A stretch of 64,000 nucleotides of DNA, taken from G963675935 sp963719005. Its GTDB lineage: Bacteria; Planctomycetota; Planctomycetia; Pirellulales; Thermoguttaceae. The notes beneath the pieces were generated by a model. The model ran no database searches. It was not told the DNA's origin and was given only the letters and a program-made list of their open reading frames with translations. Both the position numbers and the translations under genes were made by a program. The stretch lies in the NCBI GenBank assembly GCA_963719005.1, contig CAVRAR010000010.1:124001-188000 (forward strand), read 5' to 3'. This document shows, piece after piece, positions 1 to 9,822 of this stretch (the first letter of the stretch is position 1; the number at the start of each line of letters is the position of its first letter).

Positions 1-171
1 CTTCGCCCCGCCGAGACGCTCAACCTCCGCGATCGCGAGATGCAGGCGATCCGCGAGGCGCTCGATCGCCACCACGGCAACAAGCCCAAGGCGGCCGAAG
101 AACTCGGCATCAGCGTCAAAACGCTCTACAACAAGCTCAACCAGGCCGAATCGCTCGGCAAGACGGCATAG
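1..171 (+). CDS. C-terminal end of a Fis-type (NtrC-like) response regulator, partial
   Basis: The reading frame is open from the first base and ends in TAG. The 56 residues form a Fis-type helix-turn-helix (HTH_8): the stretch around REMQAIREALDRHHGNKPKA followed by AEELGISVKTLYNKL is typical of the DNA-binding end of sigma-54 activators of the NtrC/AtoC class. The receiver and AAA+ parts, if present, lie before the window, so the signal sensed cannot be read. It could also be a stand-alone Fis-like regulator. Confidence 0.75.
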   Translation, partial: LRPAETLNLRDREMQAIREALDRHHGNKPKAAEELGISVKTLYNKLNQAESLGKTA

Positions 172-176
172 GACGC

Positions 177-923
177 TTACGCCATCCCCCGTTGCTTTTG
201 GGCGATTTCGTCGCGGAGCCGGGCGGCACGCTCGTATTCTTCGGCCGCCACTGCATCGGCAAGTTGCTCGGCGAGCGTCTTGCCGACGCGATACTCCTCG
301 CGCAACGATTCCTTCATCACGGCCAGTTGGCCGACCAACTCGTCGCCGTCGAACTGCTCCTCGGCGCCGAACTTGGCGAACACCTCGCGCATTTCGTTCA
401 AGCCGCGGTTGATCGTCTCGATGGCGGTCTCGGGGCCGTGCTGCTCCAAGGAGAGCATCGCCGCCGCCTGAATGCGATGGAAGAGGACGAAGGGGCGGTA
501 CTGCTCGTGCGAAAGCGCCCACTGCGGATTGGGAGAATGCTCCGCCACGAAGTCCATCAGTTGCAGCGTGTATTCGGCGTCGGCGATCGCCCGGGCGAAC
601 TGCCGCAAGGCGAGGTAACAGATTCGCCGGTGGTAGAACTGGGCGAACTCGCGGTCGATCTCCATGCACTGGTCTTCGTTCAGCGCGAACGCCTTGCCCT
701 GAACGCGAGCCAGCTCCCGCAGCCAGTCGAGGCATGTATCGACCCCGCCCGGATGCTCGCCGTCGGGCCGGCCGACGGTCTCCATCTGCAGCAGGCCCAT
801 TTCGATCCGCATTTGGATCAACTCGCGTCCGTCGCCGGCGCGGATCAGCCGTGCGGCGATCACCCCCGGCTTGAAAGGCCACTCGTGCAGCACAAAATCG
901 ATGTCATGGTGTTCGTTCGGCAT
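177..923 (-). CDS. UvrB/UvrC (UVR) motif-containing protein
   Basis: About 248 residues, starting at ATG (MPNEHHDIDF); a longer frame reaches a TTG at 953, but ATG is preferred. The last 35 residues hold a UVR motif (EQLADAVAAEEYERAARLRD), the helical hairpin by which UvrB and UvrC or McsA-type proteins pair. The rest is a helical region (tandem tyrosine, arginine and acidic residues) with no nuclease or helicase motif, so this is not UvrB or UvrC itself. Proteins of this layout are common in planctomycetes and have no settled role. It converges on the Fis-type gene with 5 bases between the stops. Confidence 0.7.
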   Translation of the reverse strand: MPNEHHDIDFVLHEWPFKPGVIAARLIRAGDGRELIQMRIEMGLLQMETVGRPDGEHPGGVDTCLDWLRELARVQGKAFALNEDQCMEIDREFAQFYHRRICYLALRQFARAIADAEYTLQLMDFVAEHSPNPQWALSHEQYRPFVLFHRIQAAAMLSLEQHGPETAIETINRGLNEMREVFAKFGAEEQFDGDELVGQLAVMKESLREEYRVGKTLAEQLADAVAAEEYERAARLRDEIAQKQRGMA

Positions 924-990
924 ACGTAAATCATACTGCGCCGATCGAAACAAAAACAGGGGCCGTCACGTCTGCGTTTCTCAGGGTCGT

Positions 991-1071
991 GTGCCACTGC
1001 TTGGAACAAGCAGTGCTGGATGGCGGGGACGCACCCGCGGAATCTCCCCTGCGACCGCAGTCGTAGGGCGT
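991..1071. repeat. two short palindromic repeats (GTGCCACTGCTT and GACCGCAGTC families)
   Basis: The gap between the UVR gene and arfB holds GTGCCACTGCTTggaacAAGCAGTG (991-1015), related to a copy at 35735-35760, and a block ending GACCGCAGTCGTAGGGCG, related to copies at 21039-21120. Both are small inverted repeats of families found several times in this window. No promoter or gene is visible between them. Confidence 0.6.
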
Positions 1072-1118
1072 TACCGCGATATTGCGTTTTCGACTGCCGC
1101 TCGCATCCGCGCTTCGAA

Positions 1119-1544
1119 TCACGAATCATCCGCGCCGCCGGAACCGCGCTGCCGCTTCTTCTGCGAGAGCCGCCGCTTGTTTTCGATGCGACGCCGCACG
1201 GACGATCTGGTGGGCCGCGTCGGTTTGCGCGGGCGGGGAGGCGACGCCGCTTCGACGAGCAGTTCGCGCAGCTTTTCCAGGCAGTCGGCCACGTTGCGGC
1301 CGGCGTCGCGAAATCGTTGGCTGACGATCAGCAAATCCCCATCGGCCGTCACCTGCCGCCGGCATTTCGCCACCAGCCGCCTCCGCACCGGCTCGGGCAG
1401 ACTGGGGCTTGCCATCACCGGCCAGCGAAGCAGGGCCTTTGTGTTCACCTTGTTGACGTTCTGTCCGCCCGGCCCGCTGCTGCGGGCGAACGTGAACTCG
1501 AATTCCCGCAAAGGGATCTGCAATTGTGGGGTGACGATGAGCAT
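1119..1544 (-). CDS. arfB: ArfB/YaeJ-type peptidyl-tRNA hydrolase (release-factor-like)
   Basis: A 141-residue protein with the catalytic GGQ of class I release factors in the context SSGPGGQNVNKVNTK near residue 25, and a basic C-terminal tail rich in Arg and Lys (RRRIENKRRLSQKKRQRG). This is the layout of ArfB (YaeJ), which enters stalled ribosomes by its basic tail and frees the nascent chain by hydrolysis; it lacks the codon-recognition domains of RF1/RF2. The frame is open upstream into the shifted end of the neighbouring gene, but the ATG at 1544 (MLIVTPQLQIPLREFEFTF) fits the family start. A palindromic repeat separates it from the upstream gene. Confidence 0.88.
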   Translation of the reverse strand: MLIVTPQLQIPLREFEFTFARSSGPGGQNVNKVNTKALLRWPVMASPSLPEPVRRRLVAKCRRQVTADGDLLIVSQRFRDAGRNVADCLEKLRELLVEAASPPRPRKPTRPTRSSVRRRIENKRRLSQKKRQRGSGGADDS

Positions 1545-1557
1545 GATAGACGTGCCA

Positions 1558-1630
1558 GGGGGACGGAGGAGGTTGTCGGGAAACGTCTTTCTTTTTGCGG
1601 AGTCCTCTTCCGACACCCTCCTCCGTCCCC
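1558..1630. repeat. palindromic repeat, GGGGACGGAGGAGG family, copy 1
   Basis: Left arm GGGGGACGGAGGAGGTTGTC, right arm GACACCCTCCTCCGTCCCC, with about 35 bases between. It would fold into a long hairpin. Closely related copies lie at 3995-4067 and 11774-11847, all between genes. It sits between arfB and the TIM-barrel gene. Confidence 0.85.
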
Positions 1631-1636
1631 TTCTTC

Positions 1637-2447
1637 TTACCCGCCGCGCACCAATTCTTGAAACGCCTCTTTCGCGTGCTCCAACAACGAGCCGTAGTCG
1701 TGGGCCTCGACCTCTTCGCCGAGTAATTCTACGTCGTAATAGCCGTCGTAGCCGCCGGCTTTCAGCGCGGCGATGATCTCGGCCAACGGCACCACGCCCT
1801 CGCCCAGCCGGCAGCGGTTTTGCTCGCCGTTGGGCGGGCGGCGGGCGTCGCCGAGTTGCACAATCGCCACCTGCGGCACAATCTCCGCAATGCGGCTCGG
1901 CAAGTCGGCCTGCAAGCCAAGATGGTACGTGTCGAGCACCATCTTGACTTGCGGGACTGGCCGCCGTTTGCAGCAGATCGAGCGTGGCGTCGAGCGACGT
2001 GAGGAACGTCCACTCGGCGGCGCAGCCGGGATGCATGGGCTCGAAGGCCAACGTCACCCCCAACTCCGCAGCCAGCGGAATCAACTCCTTTAGCGCGGCC
2101 TGCACGAGCCGCCGGGCATGGTTGTAGGTGTGGCCCGCGCGTGGGCCGCTGTAGAGCACCAGCGTGCGGCAATTCAGGGCGGCGGCGGTTCGCACCGCCT
2201 CGGCGGCGTCTTCGATGCTCTCGCGATGGCTGCGGCCGTCGCTGCCGGTGAATCCGCCGGCCCAGAACAGATGGGAGACCTTCAACCCTCCGCCGCCGAG
2301 CAGATCGAGCGCCTTCGCCTGGCCGCAATCGGAGAGCTTGTGCCGCCAGATGCCGATGGCGGGGATTCCCGCGGCCACGTACCGCGCTACGTCCTCTTCA
2401 AAGGACCAACGAAAGGTGGTCGTCTCACTGATCGACAGTTCAGCCAT
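1637..2447 (-). CDS. sugar phosphate isomerase/epimerase-like TIM barrel, frameshifted
   Basis: The N-terminal part (from MAELSISETTTFRWSFEEDV) and the C-terminal part (VLDTYHLGLQ to the end EAFQELVRGG) are in different frames; the shift lies near 1950-1957, after LDLLQTAASP. Joined they give about 269 residues of the xylose isomerase-like AP_endonuc_2 fold, with the expected metal ligands: Glu in LAFEPMHPG, Asp and His in LDTYHLG, and Glu in YDVELLGEE. Such proteins isomerise or epimerise sugars or inositols; the substrate cannot be told. It lies alone on its strand between palindromic repeats. A single-base sequencing error is more likely than decay, since both halves are well conserved. 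Confidence 0.8.
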
Positions 2448-2485
2448 CCGTGCTCTTTCCGTCGCAAGGCGGTGTCAGAAGTTTG

Positions 2486-3431
2486 TCACGGCCGCTTCGT
2501 CACGCCCGCAGCCGGCTTCGCCGCTTTGGCGGCCGGCTTCGTCTCGGGCTTCAGGTTCCATGCCGCCAGCCAGCGGGTGTCGACCGGCTTCATCGCAAAA
2601 TCGTGGAGCAACCGTTTCTGAAGATCGGGCATGTGGCCCGCGCCAAAAAAAATGGCGATCTTCTTCTTGCCGGCGGCCATCTCCTTTCGGAGCACGTTGG
2701 TCGCCACTTTGTTGCGGCCGCTAATGAGGGTAGAGCCCGTTGGCCCTTCCAAAGCGGCCAGGGCCTCCTCGCTTTGCTGGAACTGCTCAGCGAGCAACCG
2801 CTTCAGCGCCAACGCGCGGTTCTTGGCGAAGAAGGCGGCCAGCAATTCTCCGCCGCTGACGTCGTCCGATCGATTCTCTTTCGCCATCGCATAAGCCAGC
2901 ATTCGCCCAAACATGGTCCACGCGCTCTCGCCGCGCTTGTGCATCGACCGCGCGAGCTGCTCGGGCGACATGTCGGCGTGCACCATGTTCTTGCGGGTGT
3001 AGTCGATTCCGTCGAGTTGGAACTCGAGGGTCGAGAAGATCCTTCATGCCGTTTTGCAGCGCCGAGATCGGATTGCCGCCGCGGCGATCGCCCGGCTTCG
3101 GCGTCTTCGCGTCTTCGGGGGCGACCAACTCATAGAGAACCGCGTCGTACGCTTGGAACTCGCGGTTCAGTTGCCGGTAGTAGGCCGCATCGGCGATGTG
3201 AACGGCGGCCACCAGATCGATCGTGGGCGTCCGGCCGCCGGCCGCCGGAGCGAAGCGCACGATCGCCGTTTCCATCGCCAGTGGAACGTTGTTCTTGTCG
3301 CGCACCAGACGCAGGAACCGGGGCGTCTGCTTGGGGGGCACGCGATGCGCCGCAGGCGTCTCCGCCGCCGCAAATTGTGACAACAACAGCAGCGGAAAAA
3401 GTGCTGTCAGCCTTGCCTTCCGGCTTTGCAT
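2486..3431 (-). CDS. secreted TraB/GumN-like protein, frameshifted
   Basis: Start ATG at 3431 follows a strong GGAGGGG site. Residues 1-23 are a signal peptide (RLTALFPLLLLSQFAAAE). The N-terminal half contains TIDLVAAVHIADAAYYRQL and DAVLYELVAPED; the second half, in another frame, contains LEFQLDGIDYTRKNMVHADM and FFGAGHMPDLQKRL. This pattern (VHIA, YELV, GAGHMP) is that of the TraB/PrgY/GumN superfamily, a metalloprotease-like fold. The shift is near 3030. The C-terminus is Lys/Ala/Pro-rich. Bacterial members are poorly known; the planctomycete ones are exported. About 310 residues when joined. Confidence 0.75.
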
Positions 3432-3670
3432 CCGATCCCCTCCGAACGTTCCGAAAAACACGACGAAACCTCCAGGTAAGTATACTTTGTTCACCCTCTT
3501 GAGAGAACGGGAAGCTGATCGATGCGGCGGCATGCAAACGTTCTCGCGGTTCTCCACATTGTGGGTGGCCAGGCGGTGTGGTTTTGCGCAGGAACGCCCG
3601 CATTCAACGGCGACAATCGCACAAATCCCTAAGGAAGCGGACTTGTATTTGCCGAAGGATGAGGCATACT

Positions 3671-3746
3671 ACACGCATTCCGCGGGCGCAAGCCTTGCGG
3701 ATCGGCTTCTGCAGGTTCCTGCCCCACCTGCGGAGGCCTTTTTTTT
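3671..3746 (+). ncRNA. candidate small RNA with GNRA hairpin and intrinsic terminator
   Basis: Just after a promoter-like pair (TTGTAT / TACTAC, 18-base spacer), the sequence folds into a hairpin at 3680-3700 (CCGC...GCGG outer stem, GGC-GCAA-GCC inner stem with a GNRA loop), then a second hairpin at 3709-3733 (CTGCAGGT...ACCTGCGG) followed by a run of eight T at 3739-3746. That is the layout of a short independent transcript of about 70 nt. It does not match the conserved cores of SRP RNA, tmRNA or RNase P that I know. It could instead be only the terminator of an unseen longer transcript. Confidence 0.4.
3709..3746 (+). terminator. Rho-independent terminator
   Basis: An 8-base-pair stem (CTGCAGGT/ACCTGCGG, one G-T pair) with a 9-base loop, then GAGGCC and a run of T from 3739 to 3746. 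It closes the candidate small RNA; no coding gene ends just before it on this strand. Confidence 0.65.
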
Positions 3747-3994
3747 CGCTTCTCCGGGACTGTAGGAGGCGACTCCTGTCGCCGATTGCAGCCCTGCACC
3801 GCTGCCATCGGCGCCGGGAGACGCCCCCCGTTCCTTGGTCCCCTTATTCCCGAACACCCTGCCTTCCAACAGGGCGTACCGGTCGCGCTCGCCTTCCAGC
3901 GGGGGCTGTGCGATGGCGACGGGTTGCGGTACAACAATGGGGAACGAATCCCCTCGGCCAGGAATCCGCAGGAGGACGGAAGGAACCGCAGAAA

Positions 3995-4067
3995 GGGGAC
4001 GGAGGAGGTTGCCGCCGGGAAATGCAGGAAAATCAAGATTTCGTCCCGGCAATCTCCTCCGTCCCCC
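3995..4067. repeat. palindromic repeat, GGGGACGGAGGAGG family, copy 2
   Basis: Left arm GGGGACGGAGGAGGTTGCCG, right arm CGGCAATCTCCTCCGTCCCC, about 33 bases apart. It ends 75 bases before the sigma-factor start, so its hairpin could lie in the leader of that operon or upstream of its promoter. Confidence 0.85.
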
Positions 4068-4142
4068 TCACTGGCGACGACCTTGCATCTCTCCTGCAAG
4101 AAACCGCCGCGGGTTCGGCGTCGTCTAATCTGGCAGAGTACA

Positions 4143-4691
4143 ATGAATCGCCTTCCCCCAGCCCGGCCCGATGCCGAAAATGAGTCGCGGCAGGTTGCCG
4201 GACGGCTCGAGGAGGCGTTTTCGCGCCACCAGGACGAGTTGCTGGGGATGCTGTACTACGTAGTCGGCAATGCCGAGGACGCCCGCGATGCCCTGCAAGA
4301 CACCTTCGTCAAATGCTGGAAGCACCGCGACGGCGTGGCGGAGATCGAGAACCTTCGGGCTTGGATCTTCCGCATTGCCCTGAACACCGGCCGCGACATG
4401 CGCGGGGCGGCTTGGCATCGTCGTCGTCAACCGCTGGAAGAAGGAGGAAGTGCCTTGCCTGCCGCCACTGCGAGACCCGATGTCGAGGCCGTGCGAAACG
4501 AACGCCTGGCGATCGCCCGCCAGGCCATCGGCCAACTTCGGCCGGAAGAGCAGGAGGTGTTTCTGCTCCGGCAAGACGGCCAGATGACGTACGAGCAGAT
4601 TGCCGAGACGATCAGCATCCCATTGGGAACCGTCAAGACCCGCATGCGATTGTCGCTAATGAAGCTGCGCGAGGCGATGGAAGGGAAATAA
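4143..4691 (+). CDS. RNA polymerase sigma-70 factor, ECF subfamily
   Basis: A 182-residue protein with region 2 (LLGMLYYVVGNAEDARDALQ, then NLRAWIFRIALNT) and region 4 (LRPEEQEVFLLRQDGQMTYE, then IPLGTVKTRM) and no region 3, as in ECF sigma factors. The ATG at 4143 is chosen because upstream sequence in frame belongs to a palindromic repeat. The stop is 3 bases before the start of the next gene, whose N-terminus resembles an anti-sigma domain, so the two are almost surely one operon and a sigma/anti-sigma pair. Its target genes cannot be read here. Confidence 0.9.
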   Translation: MNRLPPARPDAENESRQVAGRLEEAFSRHQDELLGMLYYVVGNAEDARDALQDTFVKCWKHRDGVAEIENLRAWIFRIALNTGRDMRGAAWHRRRQPLEEGGSALPAATARPDVEAVRNERLAIARQAIGQLRPEEQEVFLLRQDGQMTYEQIAETISIPLGTVKTRMRLSLMKLREAMEGK

Positions 4692-4694
4692 ACA

Positions 4695-7600
4695 ATGGAC
4701 GCCGAAACCCGCCAACGACTGCTCGAACTTGTCTACGACCTGCTGCCCGAGGGGGAAGCGGCCGAACTCCGCGCCCGAATCGAGGCCGACGCCGAAATGG
4801 CGGCAGCCTATCGCGAGGCTCAGGAGACCGCCCGCCTGCTGGCCGAGGCCGCTCGGCTGCCGTCCGCCGGCATCCCGGCCATTCAGTTCGGCAAGGCAAC
4901 TGCGACAAGGGAAGCCTGTAAATGTGCCGGCCGCATCTGCATTATCACCACCGTTGGCCAAGAGCAGCGCAACTGCGGCAAAATCGTTCGCGCGGGCCGC
5001 GAATTGGGCGGTGGGGTTGGCCGCGGCGGCATTGGTGCTGGTTTCGGTCGGCGGATATTTCGTACATCGCGGAAAGCTCGCCGCCATCGCCGCCAAGCAT
5101 CTTCGCCTGATCGTGACGGGCCCCTCGACGATCCAAGCCGGCGTTCCCACCGAATACCTGGTGAGCACGACGGACGTCAACGGCCAGCCGCTGCCAGCCA
5201 AGGTGGAGGTGACGCTGCGTGCCAATGACGGCCGACGCATCAAGGCGTTCAAGGAGACGGCCGACGAGCACGGCCGCTTGCGCGTCACCATTCCCAGCCG
5301 ATCTGAAGTTGCCGCCCCGGACGCTGTTTTCCGTCGCGGCGTGGCACGGCGCGGAGAGCCACGACGAGACCGACGAGGCCACGCTGGCGGTCGAGTCGGC
5401 CGGCTATGACGCGCAGCTCGCCTTGGATCGACCGCTGTACCAGCCGGGCGACGCCGTCCGCTATCGTTCCCTGGTCCTTTCGCGTTTTGGCTTGACGGCC
5501 GACCGCGACGTGCCGGTTCACTTCGAGATTCTCGACCCTGCCGGCGCCGTGCTGGCCGGCTCGCCGCTGGACGCGGTGAGCAAGCAAGGCGTGGCCGAGC
5601 GGCGCGTTTGCGATCCCCGGCCAATCGCCCGGCGGGCAATACACGCTGGTCGCTCGCGCCGCCGACGGCTCCTTTCCCCCGCAAAAGCGGAAGTTTTTCG
5701 TGCGGCAGTATCGTCTGCCCAAGCTAAAGAAGGAATTGGAGTTCACACGCGATAGCTACGGCCCCGGCCAGACCGTGGCGGCCGATTTCAAGGCGCAGCG
5801 GGCGGAAGCGGGCGCGGCCGGCGGCGCCAAGCTGCGGGTGCTCGCCACCGTCGATGGGCAAACCGTCTTCGACAAGAATACGCAAGCCACCGACGCCGGC
5901 ACGCTGCACATCGAGTTCCCGCTGCCCAAAAACATCGAGCGCGGCGACGGGCAATTGGCGGTCATTATCGACGACGGCGGCGCAAAGGAGACCCAAGCCA
6001 AGACAATCCCGATCAACTTGGGAAAGATCGACGTCACGTTCTATCCCGAAGGGGGCGAACTGGCCGCGGGGCTTGAAAACCGCGTCTACTTCGTCGCGCG
6101 AAACCCCCAGGGCAAGCCGGTCGATCTCTCCGGCACGCTGGTGGCCGAACGGACCGGTGATCGCGGCCCCGTCGATCAGTCCGTTCCCGTGCAAACCGCC
6201 TACGAGGGCATGGGGGCGTTCAGCTTCACGCCGACGGCCGGCATCACCTACCGCCTGAAAATCACCGAACCCGCCGGCGTCAACAACGAGCCGAAACTGC
6301 CCGCGGTCTCCACCGAGAGCGAGGTCGTGCTCAGCACGGGCGCCGGCGTGTTTCCCGCCGAGAAGCCCTTGGAGTTCAACATCCGCAGCGCGAAGGCCGG
6401 TCTGCCGCTGGTCGTGGCGGCGTATTGCCGCGGCGTGCAGGTCGGCGAGCAGCCGATGGTCACCAAAGGCGTCGGCCGAGAAGCCAATCCCGTGTCCATC
6501 GCTTTGGATGACGCGGTCGGCGGCGTGATTCGGCTGACCGTGTACAACTACGGCGTGACGCCGCCGAAGCCGGTGGCCGAGCGGCTGGTCTATCGTCGCC
6601 CCGCCGGCAAGTTGAACGTTCGAGCGCGGCCGGGCCACGGCCGAGCGGCATACTGCGCCCGGGCCAGCAAGGTCGATATGTCGCTCTTGGTGACCGATGA
6701 GAACGGCAAGCCCGTGCCCGCCGTGCTGGGCGTGGCGGTGGCCGACGACGCCCTGTTGAACCTGGCCGACGACCGCACGCCGTCGATGCCCACCCATTTC
6801 CTCCTGACCAGCGAAATCGAAAAGCCCGAGGACTTGGAACACGCCGATTTCTATCTTTCCGACGGGTCGAAGGGCAAGACGACGGCGGCCGAGGCGTTGG
6901 ACCTGTTGCTGGGCACGCAGGGATGGCGGCGGTTCGTCGAAAAATCGCTGGTTGCCGCCAACGGGCGGAATCGCGACCCCGACAAGACTCGCCAAGTTGG
7001 CCGTCGTCGGCGCCGGCCAGCCGCCGCTGATGTACGACAACATCGACCAGATTCGCGCCAACTACAAGAAATGCCTGGCCGACTACCAGGCCGATCGCAC
7101 CCGGGCGCTCAACACGCTCACCGTCGCCAGCTTCTTCGGCGGACTGGGGCTCGTGCTGCTGGTGGCGATGTTGGGAGTGATGCGGATCGTCTCGGGCATG
7201 CACCTCTGGGTTTCGGCCATCGGAGCGACCACCTGCTGCCTGATCATCGGCGCGATCCTGATGGACCCCGGCCGCCTGACGCCCGGCCAAAATGCGTCGG
7301 TGGCGTTTGTCTCCTATCACGCACCGACGCCGGAGAGTCGAGGCGTTGCCGGAGTCAAGCCTAAGGGACATCGACATAAAGCGGCCTGTACGTGCCGACG
7401 CGGAGGATGATGTTGAGGACGAAGGAAGATAGAGCTTCGTGATTACCTAGGCTGGACAGGTGGCGGCACAGATTACGGGGGATGCCTGGGGCGGCACTGC
7501 GTGGTTTCGACGTGTACGGTGGGATGCGATTGGCCGATGTCGACCAGCAAATGCCGCATGCCGTCGGTGGCTTGTATGTCGGGTTGTATGACGCCGAAGC

Positions 7601-9805
7601 AGGCCCTGCTGCGGCACGGGTCTCCGCGGCAAATGACGGCAAGGCAGAAAGCACGCCTGCTCAGCTCCTACCGTGACCGCCGCGAGTACGCCCATCTGCT
7701 ACATTCGCCAGCAAGCCGGGCGTGCGGAGCGACTTCGCCGAAACGCTCTACTGGAATCCGCTGCTCATCGCCGACGCCGACGGCCGGGCGTCGATCCACT
7801 TCGATCTCTCCGACGCCGTGACCGCCTTCCGCCTGACCGCCGACGCGCACGGCAGCGGACGGCTCGGCTCGGGCCGGGCGGAAATCGTCTCCCGCATCCC
7901 CTTCAACCTCGAGCCCAAGCTGCCGCTGGAAGTGAACGCCGGCGACCGCATCGACCTGCCGCTGGCCGTGGTGAACGACACGAAGGCCCCGCTGCCGGTC
8001 GAACTGAAAATCGATTGCGGCAAACTCGTCACGCTCGAAGGCTCGCCGCAGCGAAAGCTCACGCTGGCCGCCAACCAGCGCGGCCGCGAATACTTCGTCC
8101 TCGACGTGACCGGGCAAAAGGGCCGCTGCGATTTGACGTTCCACGGCACGGCCGGCAACCTGCACGAGGCCCGATCCGCCTAAGCGACGCCGTCACCCGC
8201 CCGCTGCACGTCGTTCCGCCGGGCTTCCCCAAGGTTTCGTCGTACAGCGGCCAACTCAGCGGCCCGCAGGAGCTTACGGTCAAACTGCCCGAGCAATGGG
8301 TGCCGGGCTCGCTGGAAGTCTCGCTGAACGTCTTCCCCTCGTCGCTGGCCGATTTGCAGAAGGGGCTCGACGGCATTCTCCAGGAACCGAACGGCTGCTT
8401 CGAGCAGGCGTCCACCTCGAACTATCCGAACGTGATGACGATGCAGTACATGCAGCAGCACGACGCCGCCGACCCCGCCGTCGTCGGGCGGACGAAGGAG
8501 TTGCTCAAGAAGGGCTACGCCCGCCTGACCGGCTACGAATGCAAGCAGCACGGCTACGAGTGGTTCGGCGGCGATCCCGGCCACGAGGCCCTGACCGCCT
8601 ACGGGCTGATGCAGTTCCGCGACATGGAGAAGGTCTTCGACGTCGATCCGGCCATGCTCGGCCGCACGGCCGAGTGGCTGCTGGCCCGCCGCGACGGCCA
8701 CGGCGGCTTCCAACGCAATCCCACGGGCGATCGACAGTTTCGGCCAGGCCCCGGCCGACGTGACCGACGCCTACATCACCTGGGCCCTCTCCGAATCGGG
8801 CCAGTCGGGCATCGACGCCGAGGTGAAGCACTCGCTGGAGCTTGGCCGGAAGTCGGACGATGCGTACGTGCGTGGCCCTGGCGGCCGCGACCGCCCTGAA
8901 TGCGAAGCAGCAAGACGACGGCCGCAAACTGCTCGAAAAACTCGCCAAGGCCCAGGCCGACGACGGCCATCTGGACAGCCGCCAGGGCTCGATCACCCGC
9001 AGCGGCGGGCAGTCGCTTCAGATTGAAACCACGGCGTTGGCGGCGCTGGCCTGGCTGAAATCGCCCGAGTTCGCCGTGCAGGCCGAGAAGGCCGTCAAGT
9101 GGATCGTCGCCCATCGTCAAGGCGGCGGCGGGTTCGGATCGACCCAGGCGACCATCCTCGCGTTGAAGGCGCTGGTGGAACACGCGAAGGCCAATCGCCG
9201 AACCGCCAACGCCGGCACGCTGAGCATCGAACGCGACGGCCGCACGCTCGGCCAGCACAGTTTCAGCGCCGGCATGCGCGAAACCATCGCCATCGACGGC
9301 CTGGAAGCCGCCTTGACCGCCGGCGACAACCGCCTGACGATCAATCTGACCGGCGACAACAAAATGCCCTACATGCTGAACGTCAGCTACCGCACGCTCA
9401 AGCCGGAGAGCAGCGCGGCGTGCCCCGTGCGGCTGGTGACGAAGCTGGCCCGCGCGAAAGTCAAGGCCGGCGAAACGGTCGCGCTCTACGGCCGAGCTGA
9501 CCAACACCGCCGACGCCCAGCCGATGACCGTGGCCATCCTCGGCCTGCCCGCCGGGCTCGAGCCGCGGCCCGACCAGCTTGAAGAACTCAAAAAGGCCGG
9601 CATGATGGACTATTACGAAACCCGGGCACGCGAAGTGATCTTCTACTGGCGCGGCCTGGCCCCGAAGCGGCACGTGTCGTGGAAGCTCGATCTGACCGCC
9701 GCCGTGCCGGGCAAGTACACCGGCCCCGCGTCCCGGGCGTATCTCTACTACACGCCCGAAAACAAGCAGTGGTGCGACCCGCTGGCGGTTGAAATCTCCC
9801 GCTGA
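4695..9805 (+). CDS. anti-sigma-like domain fused to membrane-anchored alpha-2-macroglobulin, many frameshifts
   Basis: Starting at ATG 4695, the first 55 residues (RQRLLELVYDLLPEGEAAEL, then acidic helices) look like the cytoplasmic helical part of an anti-sigma factor. A membrane helix follows (NWAVGLAAAALVLVSVGGYF, near 5010-5070), then macroglobulin beta domains (LRLIVTGPSTIQAGVPTEYL; DRPLYQPGDAVRYRSLV; VRQYRLPKLKKELEF), a conserved A2M block (SDFAETLYWNPLL, near 7720-7760) and a thioester domain with GCFEQ; the Cys codon is at 8396-8398 and the Gln at 8405-8407. Helical thioester-domain repeats run to 9100 (GFGSTQATILALKAL) and a receptor-binding-like end finishes at 9805. The protein is cut by at least eight frame changes (near 4900, 5300, 5605, 6960, 7320-7730, 8170, 8735, 8865, 9495). 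Joined length is about 1,700 residues, normal for bacterial A2M, which traps proteases in the periplasm. Confidence 0.8.
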
Positions 9806-9822
9806 TCGTTCATACTGTGACT

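Larger units (their letters stand above)
3432..4142. other. 711-base intergenic region with a candidate small RNA and repeats
   Basis: No gene is supported here. From left to right it holds a promoter-like pair (TTGTAT near 3644 and TACTAC near 3668, 18 bases apart), a structured segment with a terminator (listed separately), a short repeat (GTAGGAGGCGACTCCTGTCGCC, 3764-3785, related to TAGGAGTCGCCTCCTG at 15309-15324), and copy 2 of the GGGGACGGAGGAGG palindrome just before the sigma factor. Confidence 0.5.

Noticed and set aside
192..929. 245-codon plus-strand frame opposite the UVR-motif gene
   Set aside because: Antisense shadow in G+C-rich DNA; no family features, while the minus-strand frame carries a clear UVR motif.
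1119..2447. One 442-residue fusion of a sugar isomerase and ArfB
   Set aside because: The middle of the frame is out-of-frame isomerase sequence with Arg-rich nonsense; the true isomerase end is in another frame and ArfB has its own start.
2450..3502. 350-codon plus-strand frame
   Set aside because: Runs opposite the TraB-like gene and has no domain or start signal.
3671..3746. SRP RNA, tmRNA or RNase P RNA
   Set aside because: The conserved cores of these RNAs are absent on both strands; left as an unassigned small RNA candidate.
4695..9805. Several separate small genes
   Set aside because: Each piece matches a successive part of one macroglobulin in the right order and strand, so one gene with frame changes is the simpler reading.
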